DNA of 64,000 bases, taken from the NCBI RefSeq assembly GCF_033096465.1, contig NZ_AP028156.1, forward strand, positions 2,250,501-2,314,500. Reading direction: 5' to 3'. The position numbers and the translations under genes were made by a program. Below, one piece after another: positions 46,621-56,598 of the stretch; positions within the stretch are counted from its first letter, which is position 1; every line of letters begins with the position of its first letter. The DNA comes from Blautia luti. Lineage in GTDB: Bacteria > Bacillota > Clostridia > Lachnospirales > Lachnospiraceae. Below the pieces are notes generated by a model that had not been told where the DNA came from, did not search any database, and saw only the letters and a program-made list of their open reading frames with translations.

Positions 46621-49524
46621 TTATTCAGGAATCTCTAATACTTTCTGCCAGTTCTTCGCACCATATACTTTCTTTACATCCAGCTTGCCTGACAATACCG
46701 GGAAAAACTTCTTCTTGGATGTAAAGATCACTGCATAATCGAATTTCGACATACCAAGAACTCTTCTGAGCTCACGGCTGTAGAAATCTTTCAGCATTTC
46801 CGGTACTTCTTTGGAATCGGAATCCATAAACATCTGATGGCATACATATTCCTCATCTGTAGCAGGATAAGAACGTTTCCAGTACAGAACTCTTACTTCC
46901 TTCGGAAGAGTATTCAGCTTTTCTTCTGCACTCTCCCTGCCGGAACCGTTTCCGATCAGGGTGACATCCATACGTGAGAAATCCACTTTCTCCAAAAAAC
47001 TTTCGAATTCTTTTGTACTGTTTGTTTCACCGAACGCACCTGCATAGACAAGCACTTTTACTTTATCTGTTTTATCAGACATTACCTGTTTCTGCTCTTT
47101 TTCTTTTCCGAACACAATATCTGTGATCCGCTGGCAGGCTCTGCCGTCATCCTTCGGGCAGAATTTTCGGCGGGTTTCCTGATACTTCTGCTGATATGGT
47201 TTCACAGCAGCAGACAGGTCTTTAAAGATTTCTCCTACTTCTTCCAGTGTAGCTGCTGTCGGTCCCGGAAGATTTTCCAGAGAAGCATATACACCTCTGT
47301 ATTCTTCGAAACTTCCTGCATCCGGAATGTAGAATACAACAGGCTTTCCTGTATTCAGATAATCGAAAAAGATACTTGAATAATCTGAGATCAGCACATC
47401 TGTAACAGACAGGATCTCATTGGCATCCATTGTTGCAGGAATAAATTTCACTTTCTCTTCAGCTGGTTCCTGCTCCTGCTCTTTCAGGTAACGGTAAACA
47501 GTCTGATGGAGTTTCACCAGTACCTGATATTCCTTTTCATCCACACTCTGCCGGACTTTATGGATCAGCTTGTAAACCTCCTGCAGGTCTGCTTCCGGTT
47601 CTTTATACTGAGCCCCTCTCCAGGTCGGTGCATAGAGAATGATCTTCTTATTCTCATCTACATCCACACCGTAAGACTGCATTTTACGGATCATTTCTTC
47701 CCGGCTGTTTTCGGTATTCTCGAACAGCTTATCATTTCTCGGGAATCCCTCTTCCAGGATCTGGCCTTCATACAGGTTCTGAAGTTTATAGGACTTCTTA
47801 TAAGCGGTCTCAGTCATATACGGACCGGAAGAAACCAGATAATCTGCACTCAGAAGATTTCTTGCCGTATTTCCCTGTGAAATGTTTGAACCAGGGATAT
47901 CAAATCCCATATTCTTCAGCGGAGTTCCATGCCAGGTGTTCAGATAAACCTGTTCTTCCCTTTTCAGGAAATAGCTTGGGAAACTTACATTATTGATCAG
48001 ATATTTGGTAACTGCAAGCGCTTTACAGTATTCTTTTGTCTTATACTGTACGAATCTTACATTCGGATACTTTTCATACTTCTCAATCTGTAATCTGCTG
48101 TCTTCCAGATCATCGATCACCCAGATATGGGTATATTCCTGATATTCTTCCTTTTCCAGAAGATACTGGAAGATCGCGTAGGGACTGTCGATCATTCCGC
48201 GGCCGCCAAATGCTTCGTACAGGATAGTTTTATCTTTTACCGGATACTCTTTTACATATTCTCCGTAGCTGGTGCGAAGAGGATATTTCTCCTGGCATTC
48301 TAGGATCGCTTCTTTGTTTTTCTCATAGAAAGTTTCAATTCCCATTACACGGTTGAAAAGACGATTCCACTCTTTTACTGCTTTCTGGATGGCGAAATCT
48401 TCTGATTTCCAGATTGCATTTCTGGACATTTCTCTTCTCAGTTCTTCATCATGTGCCAGCTTCAGCATAGCCTCTGTGAATTTCTTTGTATCAAATGCTT
48501 CCGGAAGAAATCCTGTTTTCTGGTCGTCGATGATCAGATCCATGGCTCCTGTATGAAATGCAATTACAGGAAGTCCGAACTCGAATGCTTCCATGATAAC
48601 CATCGGCCATCCCTCCCATCTGGATGGAAGAAGGAAGATAGAAGAATTCAGGTAATATTTCTCTGGCTCATTGGTATAACCTACGAAGTTTACACGGTCA
48701 TCAATGTGGCGTCTTTTGGCATCCGCTATGATCTGGTTCCAAAGATCTCCGGCTCCAATGATATCCAGCTGCCATTCATCATCCTGTTTGCAGAATTCCT
48801 CGAAGGATTCCATCATAAGATCCAGACCCTTCGCATATACGAAACGGGTGGCCATGAGAAATCTCTTGGATTTCGGATCGCATTTACGTTCACTGACGAA
48901 ACTTCTCGGATTGATCTTAACTTCTGTGTCAATATCCAGAAACTTCTTATAATCTCTCTTATCATAATCACTGAGTACAATGTATCTGTCCAGTTTCGGA
49001 AGATATTCCTGCAGCAGGCATTCCTGTTTCCAGAATACAACATTGGGAACTTCCAGATATCCTGCATAACAGTTATGCTGCCAGCCGATGGTCTTTGCCT
49101 TTAATTCAGGTGCCAGCATTCCCAGTCTCAGACTCAGGGATGCAGTTGTAATGATAATGTCATAATCCTGCTCATTTAAATATTTCACCCATTTTTCCCG
49201 TGTCTTTTTCGGGAAAATGGCATCTGCAAGAATATCATTATATTTAGGCTTATTGAACGTACCGTATTTCGCATTTAATTTCCGCACCAGATAACGCCAG
49301 CAGAACGCCGGTGTATGATGACGGTTTACAAATTCATTATTATCAATAAAGTCAACCTTGATATCCTCACTCATGTGATACATATTACGGTCTTCTTTAA
49401 ATCTGTCCTGATATACCATAATAGTGACATCATGTTCTTTTACAAGTTCATTGGCAAGGAGTGTAACAACTCTCTTTGTTCCGCCAAGATCGAATATCTT
49501 AGTACACCAAATACATATTTTCAT
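46621..49524 (-). CDS. Fusion of GT4 glycosyltransferase and CDP-glycerol glycerophosphotransferase
   Basis: 967 residues. Part one (about 1-400) is a GT4 glycosyltransferase: DLGGTKRVVTLLANEL (12-27), HNCYAGY, RFVYAKGLDLMMESFE and FLLPSRWEGWPMVIMEAFEFG. Part two (about 410-795) is a TagF/TagB-type glycerophosphotransferase: YLNTWHGTPLKNMGFD, EEGFPRNDKL, LYAPTWRG and VLISDYSSIFFDYLNTGKPV. A third part of about 170 residues (795-967) starts VLVYAGAFGETNS and resembles no family I know. It could both add a sugar and transfer glycerol-phosphate units onto the same polymer. Last enzyme gene of the cluster; 25 bases after the next TagF-like gene. Confidence 0.85.
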   Translation of the reverse strand: MKICIWCTKIFDLGGTKRVVTLLANELVKEHDVTIMVYQDRFKEDRNMYHMSEDIKVDFIDNNEFVNRHHTPAFCWRYLVRKLNAKYGTFNKPKYNDILADAIFPKKTREKWVKYLNEQDYDIIITTASLSLRLGMLAPELKAKTIGWQHNCYAGYLEVPNVVFWKQECLLQEYLPKLDRYIVLSDYDKRDYKKFLDIDTEVKINPRSFVSERKCDPKSKRFLMATRFVYAKGLDLMMESFEEFCKQDDEWQLDIIGAGDLWNQIIADAKRRHIDDRVNFVGYTNEPEKYYLNSSIFLLPSRWEGWPMVIMEAFEFGLPVIAFHTGAMDLIIDDQKTGFLPEAFDTKKFTEAMLKLAHDEELRREMSRNAIWKSEDFAIQKAVKEWNRLFNRVMGIETFYEKNKEAILECQEKYPLRTSYGEYVKEYPVKDKTILYEAFGGRGMIDSPYAIFQYLLEKEEYQEYTHIWVIDDLEDSRLQIEKYEKYPNVRFVQYKTKEYCKALAVTKYLINNVSFPSYFLKREEQVYLNTWHGTPLKNMGFDIPGSNISQGNTARNLLSADYLVSSGPYMTETAYKKSYKLQNLYEGQILEEGFPRNDKLFENTENSREEMIRKMQSYGVDVDENKKIILYAPTWRGAQYKEPEADLQEVYKLIHKVRQSVDEKEYQVLVKLHQTVYRYLKEQEQEPAEEKVKFIPATMDANEILSVTDVLISDYSSIFFDYLNTGKPVVFYIPDAGSFEEYRGVYASLENLPGPTAATLEEVGEIFKDLSAAVKPYQQKYQETRRKFCPKDDGRACQRITDIVFGKEKEQKQVMSDKTDKVKVLVYAGAFGETNSTKEFESFLEKVDFSRMDVTLIGNGSGRESAEEKLNTLPKEVRVLYWKRSYPATDEEYVCHQMFMDSDSKEVPEMLKDFYSRELRRVLGMSKFDYAVIFTSKKKFFPVLSGKLDVKKVYGAKNWQKVLEIPE

Positions 49525-49549
49525 TTATCTTTTTTCTCCTGTCATGACT

Positions 49550-50863
49550 CTACTTTGTGATGTTAAAGTAATCCAGTACACGCTGGCAGTAATTATCACA
49601 TACATTGTGTGTTTTCGCCCTTACCTGCGCACGCTGCTCTTTATAATTATCATTTTCATTTTTGATATCCATAATAAAGCTTTCGAAATCCTGCATGTTG
49701 TACATATGCTCGCCAGGCATATATTCCAGCGGATCATCGAATACCCAGCCTCTGGATTCTGTATACGCTTCGTAATCATCCAGAGTGAATCCCAGAGGTC
49801 TGTCCAGAAGAAGATAATCAATGGCAACAGAAGAATAATCAGAAACCAGTGCATCTGAACAGTTGATGAATTCATACAGCTGCAGTCCGTTATCCGCAAG
49901 ATCTTTATTCTCCAGATATACGATATTGGTAAGAACGTTCTCACCGAAATCATATGGGATCTGCAGATAATGCTTCTTAATAACGATGAGCATATGATTC
50001 TCTTTACAGAAATCATTCAGTTCCAGAAGCTTGTCTGCATCATCAATGATCGGGATATTAAATTCATTGTTCAGAGTTTCTTCGTTCAGACGTACACTGG
50101 ATGCATGTCTGTATGTGGGCATCCACAGGATCAGTTTTTCACTGTTTGTTTCCTGCAGAAGTTTCTTCTTAAATTCGTCTGCCCTTTCACTGCCTCTGAG
50201 CATCATATCATAACGGGGATATCCGAATGACAGAAGCTTCTTGGAAGTACAGCCGAAGAATTCCATTTTCGTCTTGATAAAGATATCTCCAGGAACCAGA
50301 CAGTAGTCAAAGAATACTTTACGTCCGTTTTTATTTGCTTTATAACCGCAGCCATGCCACAGGTCAATAAAGATCTGATTCTTTCTTGACATTGCGATCC
50401 AGTTAAATGCCTGTGTGTAGAAAATGTACTTTGATGTCAGTGCATATTTATATGCCTCTGCCCTTCGGATCGTAGAATCTTTTTTGAAATTCTGGATGAA
50501 TTTTACATTCTCATACTGATATTCTTTATACTTGGATGGATCATGTACCAGCCATACCATCTCATATTTTTTATTATAACCATTTTCGATGAGATAATCG
50601 AACAATGCACGTCCATTATCTGTAAAATCATCATTTGTTTCAAACAGCATTCTGTTTTCTACAAGTGCAGGCGGAAATTTTTTTAGACGTTTGATCTTTC
50701 GTTTGTCATATACTCCGTATGTGAAATCTGCCCATGCTTCCCGGAGCATAGCCTTTGTTCCTTTTTGTGCCTTTACTTTCTTGAGCTTTTTAACAGTTTT
50801 TCTGGTATTTTTTTTGATAGATTTTTTTATCTTTTTCAGTTTTTTCTTTATTCTTTTTTTCAT
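49550..50863 (-). CDS. CDP-glycerol:poly(glycerophosphate) glycerophosphotransferase family protein
   Basis: 437 residues with an extremely Lys-rich N-terminus (about 1-40), probably amphipathic and membrane-binding, then the TagF/TagB catalytic domain with FIDLWHGCGYKANK, FGYPRYDMML, LWMPTYRHASS, and SDYSSVAIDYLLLDRPLGF near residue 350 (read as SDYSSVAIDYLL then LDRPLGF). It transfers glycerol phosphate from CDP-glycerol to a growing polymer at the membrane. ATG 50863 is chosen with AGGGGAG 8 bases upstream; a GTG 6 bases earlier is an alternative. It lies 13 bases after tagD. Confidence 0.88.
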   Translation of the reverse strand: MKKRIKKKLKKIKKSIKKNTRKTVKKLKKVKAQKGTKAMLREAWADFTYGVYDKRKIKRLKKFPPALVENRMLFETNDDFTDNGRALFDYLIENGYNKKYEMVWLVHDPSKYKEYQYENVKFIQNFKKDSTIRRAEAYKYALTSKYIFYTQAFNWIAMSRKNQIFIDLWHGCGYKANKNGRKVFFDYCLVPGDIFIKTKMEFFGCTSKKLLSFGYPRYDMMLRGSERADEFKKKLLQETNSEKLILWMPTYRHASSVRLNEETLNNEFNIPIIDDADKLLELNDFCKENHMLIVIKKHYLQIPYDFGENVLTNIVYLENKDLADNGLQLYEFINCSDALVSDYSSVAIDYLLLDRPLGFTLDDYEAYTESRGWVFDDPLEYMPGEHMYNMQDFESFIMDIKNENDNYKEQRAQVRAKTHNVCDNYCQRVLDYFNITK

Positions 50864-50876
50864 GGTCACACTCCCC

Positions 50877-51293
50877 TTAAAACTCTTTTAACTTCTCGCG
50901 AAGTAAGGTTGAAGATGTATCTTTCGTATATGGCAGGAATACAAGCTTCGCACCCAGGCTTTCCATTTCTTTTCCGGTCTCCTCCCAGCGTGCGTTTCCT
51001 TTCCAGTCATCACCGATATAAATCTCATTGAAGCGTACTTTCTCCCACACTTCTTTCTTATTCAGTGTTTTCGTTACGATCACTTCATCCACATATTTAA
51101 TGGCGCGGACGATCTCTACTCTTTCATTTAATGGCACAATAGGTCTTTTGTTCTTATATGACTCTACAAGATCATCATCATTTACACCAACGATCAGATA
51201 ATCGCAGTGTCTCTTCGCATTTTTGATCAGATTCAGATGTCCGATATGAAACATATCAAATGTTCCCTGTGTGTATCCTATTACTTTTTCCAT
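50877..51293 (-). CDS. tagD: Glycerol-3-phosphate cytidylyltransferase
   Basis: 138 residues with TQGTFDMFHIGHLNL (the HxGH nucleotide-binding motif) near 8-22, RVEIVRAIKYVD and a C-terminal SSTLLREKL matching the ISSTxLR type signature. It makes CDP-glycerol from CTP and glycerol 3-phosphate, the donor for the three glycerophosphotransferase modules around it. Slightly longer than B. subtilis TagD at the C-terminus. Confidence 0.94.
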   Translation of the reverse strand: MEKVIGYTQGTFDMFHIGHLNLIKNAKRHCDYLIVGVNDDDLVESYKNKRPIVPLNERVEIVRAIKYVDEVIVTKTLNKKEVWEKVRFNEIYIGDDWKGNARWEETGKEMESLGAKLVFLPYTKDTSSTLLREKLKEF

Positions 51294-51320
51294 ATTTCTC
51301 TCCCTGTTTCATGATAATTA

Positions 51321-52577
51321 TTATAATAAATATTCTGCCAGCCTTTTGCAATAGCTTTCTGTTTTATTATGCATCTGCAGGAGCATCTGCGCCCTCTCCT
51401 GCATGTAAGTATCTGTTCCCTCTGACAGATGTTTCAGATACTTTATCATATCCTCTGCATTATAAATTTTCTCTCCTGGCATGTATTCCAGCGGATCGTC
51501 GAAGACAAATCCCCGCTTCTCTTTATAGATCTCATAATCAGCCAGAACATATCCCAGCGGTCTGTTCAGGAGCAGATAATCCACTGCCACTGATGAATAA
51601 TCTGAGAGCAGACCATCACAGACTCCTATGAGTTCATACAGCCTGACTTCTTTTCTGTCCAGAAGATCTTCCGATACATACCGGATATTGGTAAATCCCT
51701 GTTCTTCCTGATCCCATCCGGTCTGAAGCGGATGTTTCTTTATGATCAGAAGGATCTGTTCTCTGCGCAGATATGCATCGATCTGTTTTAATTCTTCCTC
51801 ATCCCGGATTCCAGGAAGCTGACAGGGCAGTTCGATCTCATTTTCCGCGCATCCTCCAAGTTCACTTTTGCGGAAGGTCGGCATCCAGATCACTGCCTTC
51901 CTGCCCTTCCACCCGAAAAGCCTCTCCAAGATCTCCTCCTGATTCATGGAAGGATGCAGCATCCAGTCATATCTGGGATATCCCATCATCAGCAAATGCC
52001 CGGGAGCACAGTTCCACAGTCTGGACTTGGTTTTTACGAACACAGGTCCCGGAACAAGCGCATAGTCAAAATCAGCTCTGCTGTTCTGGTTCTTTCTGGC
52101 CTGTTCTGCATCTTTATAACCACAGCCATGCCACAGATTTACCACTGTCTGTCCCTCACATCGATAACGGTTCAGTTCGGCACTGTTATGGGAATAAAAG
52201 AAAAAGGAAGCTGTGGCACCATAATAATATGCCAACGGGCTGCTCCAGCCGTATTTATTCTCTGCTGTTACAAACTTTACATTCTTTATCTTTTTATTTC
52301 TGAATTTCTTTTTCTGTGAAACCAGCCAGATGATCTCATATTCTTTATTATACCCGTTATCTATCAGATACTGGGAAAAAGCTCCCGGATTATCTGTGTA
52401 GTCCATCATTTCCCGGTTCTTAAATACCATTCTGTTTTTTTTCACTTTTCCGAAGCGCCGGGTCATTTTTCCTATGATCTGCATTTCAGCCTTTGTCAGG
52501 AAACGGCTGATATAATGCAGGATCATTCCTCCAATGCCCAGCTGCTTTGTATATTTTTTTACTGCATCTTTCGTCAT
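51321..52577 (-). CDS. CDP-glycerol glycerophosphotransferase family protein
   Basis: 418 residues. It has NLWHGCGYKDAEQ, MMGYPRYDWMLHPS, VIWMPTFRKSELGG and LLSDYSSVAVDYLLLNRPLGY, the TagF/TagB catalytic set, and a C-terminal phrase FDDPLEYMPGEKIYN shared almost word for word with the gene at 49550. The two are therefore paralogues, perhaps primase and polymerase. It starts 18 bases after the Stealth-type gene and is followed by tagD. Confidence 0.88.
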   Translation of the reverse strand: MTKDAVKKYTKQLGIGGMILHYISRFLTKAEMQIIGKMTRRFGKVKKNRMVFKNREMMDYTDNPGAFSQYLIDNGYNKEYEIIWLVSQKKKFRNKKIKNVKFVTAENKYGWSSPLAYYYGATASFFFYSHNSAELNRYRCEGQTVVNLWHGCGYKDAEQARKNQNSRADFDYALVPGPVFVKTKSRLWNCAPGHLLMMGYPRYDWMLHPSMNQEEILERLFGWKGRKAVIWMPTFRKSELGGCAENEIELPCQLPGIRDEEELKQIDAYLRREQILLIIKKHPLQTGWDQEEQGFTNIRYVSEDLLDRKEVRLYELIGVCDGLLSDYSSVAVDYLLLNRPLGYVLADYEIYKEKRGFVFDDPLEYMPGEKIYNAEDMIKYLKHLSEGTDTYMQERAQMLLQMHNKTESYCKRLAEYLL

Positions 52578-52595
52578 ATCTGCCTCCTGTCTTTC

Positions 52596-53588
52596 TTACC
52601 GTTCAAACGTTGATTTCTCAGGCAGGATACATTCGAAAGATTCTTTTATATTCTTTTTTTGCTGCTGGAAGTCGCCTATATTCTCCGTATCATTGATACA
52701 GATGATCCTGCACAGCTGTTTTCGCAGTACATTATGGATCTGTTCATCATGAAGTCCAATCGTCAGAAACTTCCCTGTTTTCGGTGACTGTGGCTCATAA
52801 TTTCCTTCCATGTACTGCCAGTACTTCATCACATACTGATTGACATCAGATGCAGAACGGAACCGTGTCTTGCATACCCTGTCCAGAATTTCTCCCTCTT
52901 CTTCCCAGACTTTCTCAAATGTACTCTTCAGAAAAGCACTGGAAATATGAGAATATTTAAAACTGGAAAATTCCCTGTAAGGAAGCATCAGTACATTCCG
53001 AAGCACCATGGAACCATATGCCGGATGAAACCATTTTTTCCACTGTCTGCAGATCACTTCCCGCTTGGAATAATGCATATTCACCAGAGCTGCATCATTC
53101 ATCAGGATGGATGCAAAGGGATTGTTGATATCATCCTGCACCAGGGCAGTTTCAATACAGTAGTCCCTTGGAAGACCTTTTTTGAAAAAATCCTCCGGCT
53201 GCATGGCATTTATAATAAATGTATCATCATTAAAGTATACAAACTGTTCGGAAAGCCCTTTAATCCTGTGCAGATTCAGTTCAATGGGGTGACTGCTGAA
53301 TGTAGGAAGATATTCTTCCGGAATATAATCTTTATGGTTCACTACTGTGAGTTTCGGATTTTCCGTATTCAGCCAGGAAGGTATATGTCCCCATGTTATA
53401 AAATAAATATGGTTTACCCACGGAGTAAATTTCTCCACTCCGCGAAACCAGTACTGCAGGTTTTCCCAGTCACGGAATCTGCTGTTCGAAAGATCTCCAT
53501 CTCTGGTATTCAGATATTCATTTCTCTGCCTGATCCACGCTTCATCAGAACCATCTACCCAGGGCAGTACAAAATCGATCTTATTCAT
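52596..53588 (-). CDS. Stealth family hexose-phosphate transferase
   Basis: 330 residues. It starts with the conserved region 1 motif IDFVLPWVDGSD (4-15), then region 2 with VEKFTPWVNHIYFITWGHIP (about 51-70) and SEQFVYFNDDTFI (about 113-125), and later regions with MHYSKREVICRQWKKW. Stealth proteins are cytoplasmic enzymes that add sugar-1-phosphate units to capsular or teichoic-type polymers, a family shared with GlcNAc-1-phosphotransferase. In a TagF/TagD cluster it suggests a mixed sugar-phosphate/glycerol-phosphate polymer. The start overlaps the stop of the GT4 gene by 8 bases. Confidence 0.9.
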   Translation of the reverse strand: MNKIDFVLPWVDGSDEAWIRQRNEYLNTRDGDLSNSRFRDWENLQYWFRGVEKFTPWVNHIYFITWGHIPSWLNTENPKLTVVNHKDYIPEEYLPTFSSHPIELNLHRIKGLSEQFVYFNDDTFIINAMQPEDFFKKGLPRDYCIETALVQDDINNPFASILMNDAALVNMHYSKREVICRQWKKWFHPAYGSMVLRNVLMLPYREFSSFKYSHISSAFLKSTFEKVWEEEGEILDRVCKTRFRSASDVNQYVMKYWQYMEGNYEPQSPKTGKFLTIGLHDEQIHNVLRKQLCRIICINDTENIGDFQQQKKNIKESFECILPEKSTFER

Positions 53589-54708
53589 TTCTCTTACCTC
53601 TGTCCTGATATAATTCTTTCAGACGTCCAGCTTCTGTTTCTATATTAAAATGAGCCTCTGTCAGTTTCCTTTTTATCTGTGCGGCATCCTCTCTCTCAAG
53701 GCTGCTCATCTCTTCTACAGCAGCAGCCCATGTCTGATCCGTTTCCTCAAGTGAAAGACGTCTGATCCTTTCCGGAAAAACAACTGCTTCTTCTGAAACA
53801 GCCTTGGACATTACACAGGAAAGCCCGTTTGCCTGCGCCTCGATCAGTGCAAAAGGAACTCCCTCGAAAACAGACGGAAACAGAAAAACATCCATGGCTG
53901 ATAAATACCTGCGGATACTTTTCTGTCTGCCTGCAAAATACACATTATTCTCAAGTCCTTTTTTCTCTGTCTTATTCTTTATCTGTGTGTACAGACCTTC
54001 TTTTGGGCCAACCAGACATAAAACCACATTTCTGTTTTTCTTCACAAACTGCTGCAGGATATCGATCATTCTGTCATGATTTTTCGGAATGTCAAATCTT
54101 CCTACATGCCCGATCACAATCTTATCCTCCCAGCCCATTTCCCTGCGAAGCTGCTCTCTGTCTTCAGATGAAAAGCTGAATTTCTCTGCCTGAATGGCAT
54201 TATTGACCACTGTCACCTTTCCCTTAAGAAAATTCTTCTCTCCGAACATCCATTTTCCTGCCAGTTCACCGCAGGATACCATATCAGTGGCATACCGTGC
54301 AATAAAAGGACGGTTAAAACTGTCCATCAGATTACGGATCAGTCCCGGGCAGGAGGAACTGTGGCTGTGGGCGATCACCTTTTTTACCCCCATCTCATGG
54401 GCCACACGCAGGGGGACAATGTTTGCCGCTGACAACATGTTTACATGAACCGCCGTATATTCATTCTCCTGCAGGATCTTTCGCAGTTCTTTTATATACC
54501 CATGATAATGTTTCTTTACATTGGGTACATAAAAGATCTTTCCGCCCAGCTTCTGAATCTCTTCTTCATATGCAATTTTATCATACATACAGACAAAATC
54601 AAACTGTACATCCATATGGATCAGTACCCTGTAGTAATTCATCACGAATGCTTCCAGACCACCGGCCACATTTCCCATTCCTATTTGAAGGATTCTCATT
54701 TTGATCAT
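53581..54708 (-). CDS. GT4 family glycosyltransferase
   Basis: About 375 residues, GT-B fold. It has VAGGLEAFVMNYYRVL (about 14-29), AHSHSS, IGHVGRFDIPKNHDRMIDIL (about 203-222) and the nucleotide-sugar site FLFPSVFEGVPFALIEAQANG, the usual EGxPxxxxEA motif. Sugar donor and acceptor are not predictable. The natural start may be the Met of MRILQIGMG (54699). Part of the cluster between acyltransferase and Stealth genes. Confidence 0.88.
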   Translation of the reverse strand: MIKMRILQIGMGNVAGGLEAFVMNYYRVLIHMDVQFDFVCMYDKIAYEEEIQKLGGKIFYVPNVKKHYHGYIKELRKILQENEYTAVHVNMLSAANIVPLRVAHEMGVKKVIAHSHSSSCPGLIRNLMDSFNRPFIARYATDMVSCGELAGKWMFGEKNFLKGKVTVVNNAIQAEKFSFSSEDREQLRREMGWEDKIVIGHVGRFDIPKNHDRMIDILQQFVKKNRNVVLCLVGPKEGLYTQIKNKTEKKGLENNVYFAGRQKSIRRYLSAMDVFLFPSVFEGVPFALIEAQANGLSCVMSKAVSEEAVVFPERIRRLSLEETDQTWAAAVEEMSSLEREDAAQIKRKLTEAHFNIETEAGRLKELYQDRGKRNE

Positions 54709-54709
54709 T

Positions 54710-55795
54710 TCACCTCAGTTTCCGCATCAGGGCGGATATTAATTTCTGGTATCCTGTAACCCTCTTGAGTACTTCCACCACATAGGCAAGAAGCAGAGAA
54801 ATCAGCAGGAGCACAACAGGAATCAGCCAGAACTCTCTGACTGCAAATACAAACTTTCCAAAATAGTCACGTATGAAAGTGTGAATCAGCCAGATATCCA
54901 GTGAATATTTCCCGAAATGCTGAAAAACAGACGATATCCACGGAATTTTAAACAAATATTCCACGCAGAACATAATAACCAGAAACGGTACTGCCATATA
55001 ATGATATTCCCAGATCACTTTCAGATCCAGTTTCGGGTACAGACAGAATGCAGCCGCCAGACACCCAAAAAGGAGCAGTCCCTTACATAATCTTCCGTTC
55101 TTTCTCCCGCTCCCCAGCTCATGAAACCAGGAAAAAAAGTTATATTCCGCACACACCATTCCCGTCACAAAAGCAAGGAAGAAAGAAAATACATCGGCAC
55201 CTCCCGGGAATCCCATTCCTGTTGCCCTTGGTAATATAACTATGATCCCCAGAACAACTGCCCAGCCCCATTTCTTAATAGCAGTATACCCAATGGGCAC
55301 AAATATGATAAATAAAACTGCCGCGCTCATATACCACCAGGAGCCGTTTAAAATCTTGGTTCCTGCCAGCTTCGCAAGACCCAGAATATCAATTATGACA
55401 GCGACAAACCTCTGCGGAACATTCTCTCCCCAAGATTCAAATCCGCTGCTGGCCAAAAACGCATACAACACATACGCCCCTGCTGCAATAAACCAGTAAC
55501 CGGACAGAGTTGAAACCAGGTGTGCACCAATCCATCTGGAAGTGCCGGGATTTTTTTCCGACTTATATCTGCTGTAGCCGCACATCAGTCCATATCCTGA
55601 AACAAAGGCAAACAGCGCAACGCAGATCTTCATACAGGAGGCAGCTGTCATTACACTGTTTGCAGAAATACCTCTGAAAGCCACATCATATTTTGCAAAT
55701 TTTGATGCTTTATAAAAGCAGTGATGAAAAACCATCATCATCACTGCAAGCCCCTTTAAAGCCATGGAGTCTTCTTTTTTCAGTCCGTTTTTCAT
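54710..55795 (-). CDS. Acyltransferase family 3 membrane protein
   Basis: 361 residues with about ten membrane spans. It begins with EDSMALKGLAVMMMVFHHCF, where the family has RGIAILLVVxxH; the His-His near residue 20 corresponds to the catalytic His, then an Arg-containing loop and WLIHTFIRDYFGK near the C-terminus. It most likely O-acetylates (or adds another acyl group to) the surface polymer made by this cluster. It lies one base after the GT4 gene. Confidence 0.86.
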   Translation of the reverse strand: MKNGLKKEDSMALKGLAVMMMVFHHCFYKASKFAKYDVAFRGISANSVMTAASCMKICVALFAFVSGYGLMCGYSRYKSEKNPGTSRWIGAHLVSTLSGYWFIAAGAYVLYAFLASSGFESWGENVPQRFVAVIIDILGLAKLAGTKILNGSWWYMSAAVLFIIFVPIGYTAIKKWGWAVVLGIIVILPRATGMGFPGGADVFSFFLAFVTGMVCAEYNFFSWFHELGSGRKNGRLCKGLLLFGCLAAAFCLYPKLDLKVIWEYHYMAVPFLVIMFCVEYLFKIPWISSVFQHFGKYSLDIWLIHTFIRDYFGKFVFAVREFWLIPVVLLLISLLLAYVVEVLKRVTGYQKLISALMRKLR

Positions 55796-55807
55796 AGGCT
55801 CCCCTCT

Positions 55808-56545
55808 TTATTTCGTCATCATCTCATACTGTTCGGAAATTGTATCAATATCTCCGTATGCGATCAGTTTTCCTTTCTCAAGGATCATGGCCTTGTTACA
55901 TATTCTCTGCACCTGTGCCAGGGAGTGGGATACAAATAATACCGTTACACCTGAATCAAACATACTCAGGACTTTTTTCTCACTTTTTTTACGGAATTTC
56001 GCATCTCCTACAGACAACACCTCATCCAGGATCAGGATTTTCGGAGAGACTACTGTAGCAATGGAAAATCCAAGTCTGGATTTCATACCGGAAGAGTAAT
56101 TCTTGATAGGCACATCAATAAATTCCTTCAGTTCGGAAAATTTTACGATCTCATCATATTTCTCATCAATAAATGCCTTGGAATATCCAAGCATTGCTCC
56201 ATATAGATAGATATTCTCTTTTCCGGTATACTGGGGATCAAATCCTGCTCCAAGTTCCAGAAGTGGAACCATTTTGCCGTGTTTCGTAACAGTTCCTTCT
56301 GTAGGCTTAAAAACACCTGCGATCACCTTTAAAAGAGTACTTTTTCCTGCACCGTTAAGACCCAGGATTCCAACCCTGTCACCTTTTTCTACTGTAAAAC
56401 TGACATTCTGTAATGCCCAGAACTCATTATATTTGATTTCTTTTTTGATCGATTTGATGATATAATCCTTCAGGCTGTCTACCTTTTCTTTGCTGAGATT
56501 AAATTTCATGCTGACATTGTCAACAACAATCGCTGGTTTGCTCAT
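55808..56545 (-). CDS. tagH: Teichoic acid/polysaccharide ABC exporter ATPase
   Basis: 245 residues with Walker A GLNGAGKSTLL (about 78-88), Q-loop, signature NYSSGMKSRLGFS (about 154-166), Walker B KILILDEVLSVGDAKF (about 173-188) and switch His in VSHSLAQV. The sequence pattern is that of TagH/Wzt/RfbE exporters. It lacks the long C-terminal extracellular part of B. subtilis TagH, and also lacks a Wzt-type carbohydrate-binding domain. It pairs with the permease gene 53 bases upstream. Confidence 0.92.
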   Translation of the reverse strand: MSKPAIVVDNVSMKFNLSKEKVDSLKDYIIKSIKKEIKYNEFWALQNVSFTVEKGDRVGILGLNGAGKSTLLKVIAGVFKPTEGTVTKHGKMVPLLELGAGFDPQYTGKENIYLYGAMLGYSKAFIDEKYDEIVKFSELKEFIDVPIKNYSSGMKSRLGFSIATVVSPKILILDEVLSVGDAKFRKKSEKKVLSMFDSGVTVLFVSHSLAQVQRICNKAMILEKGKLIAYGDIDTISEQYEMMTK

Positions 56546-56598
56546 TTTTTCTCCTTATGTCTTTCTTAGTCAAGCGGATCTCTGCAGTCCGCATTCAG

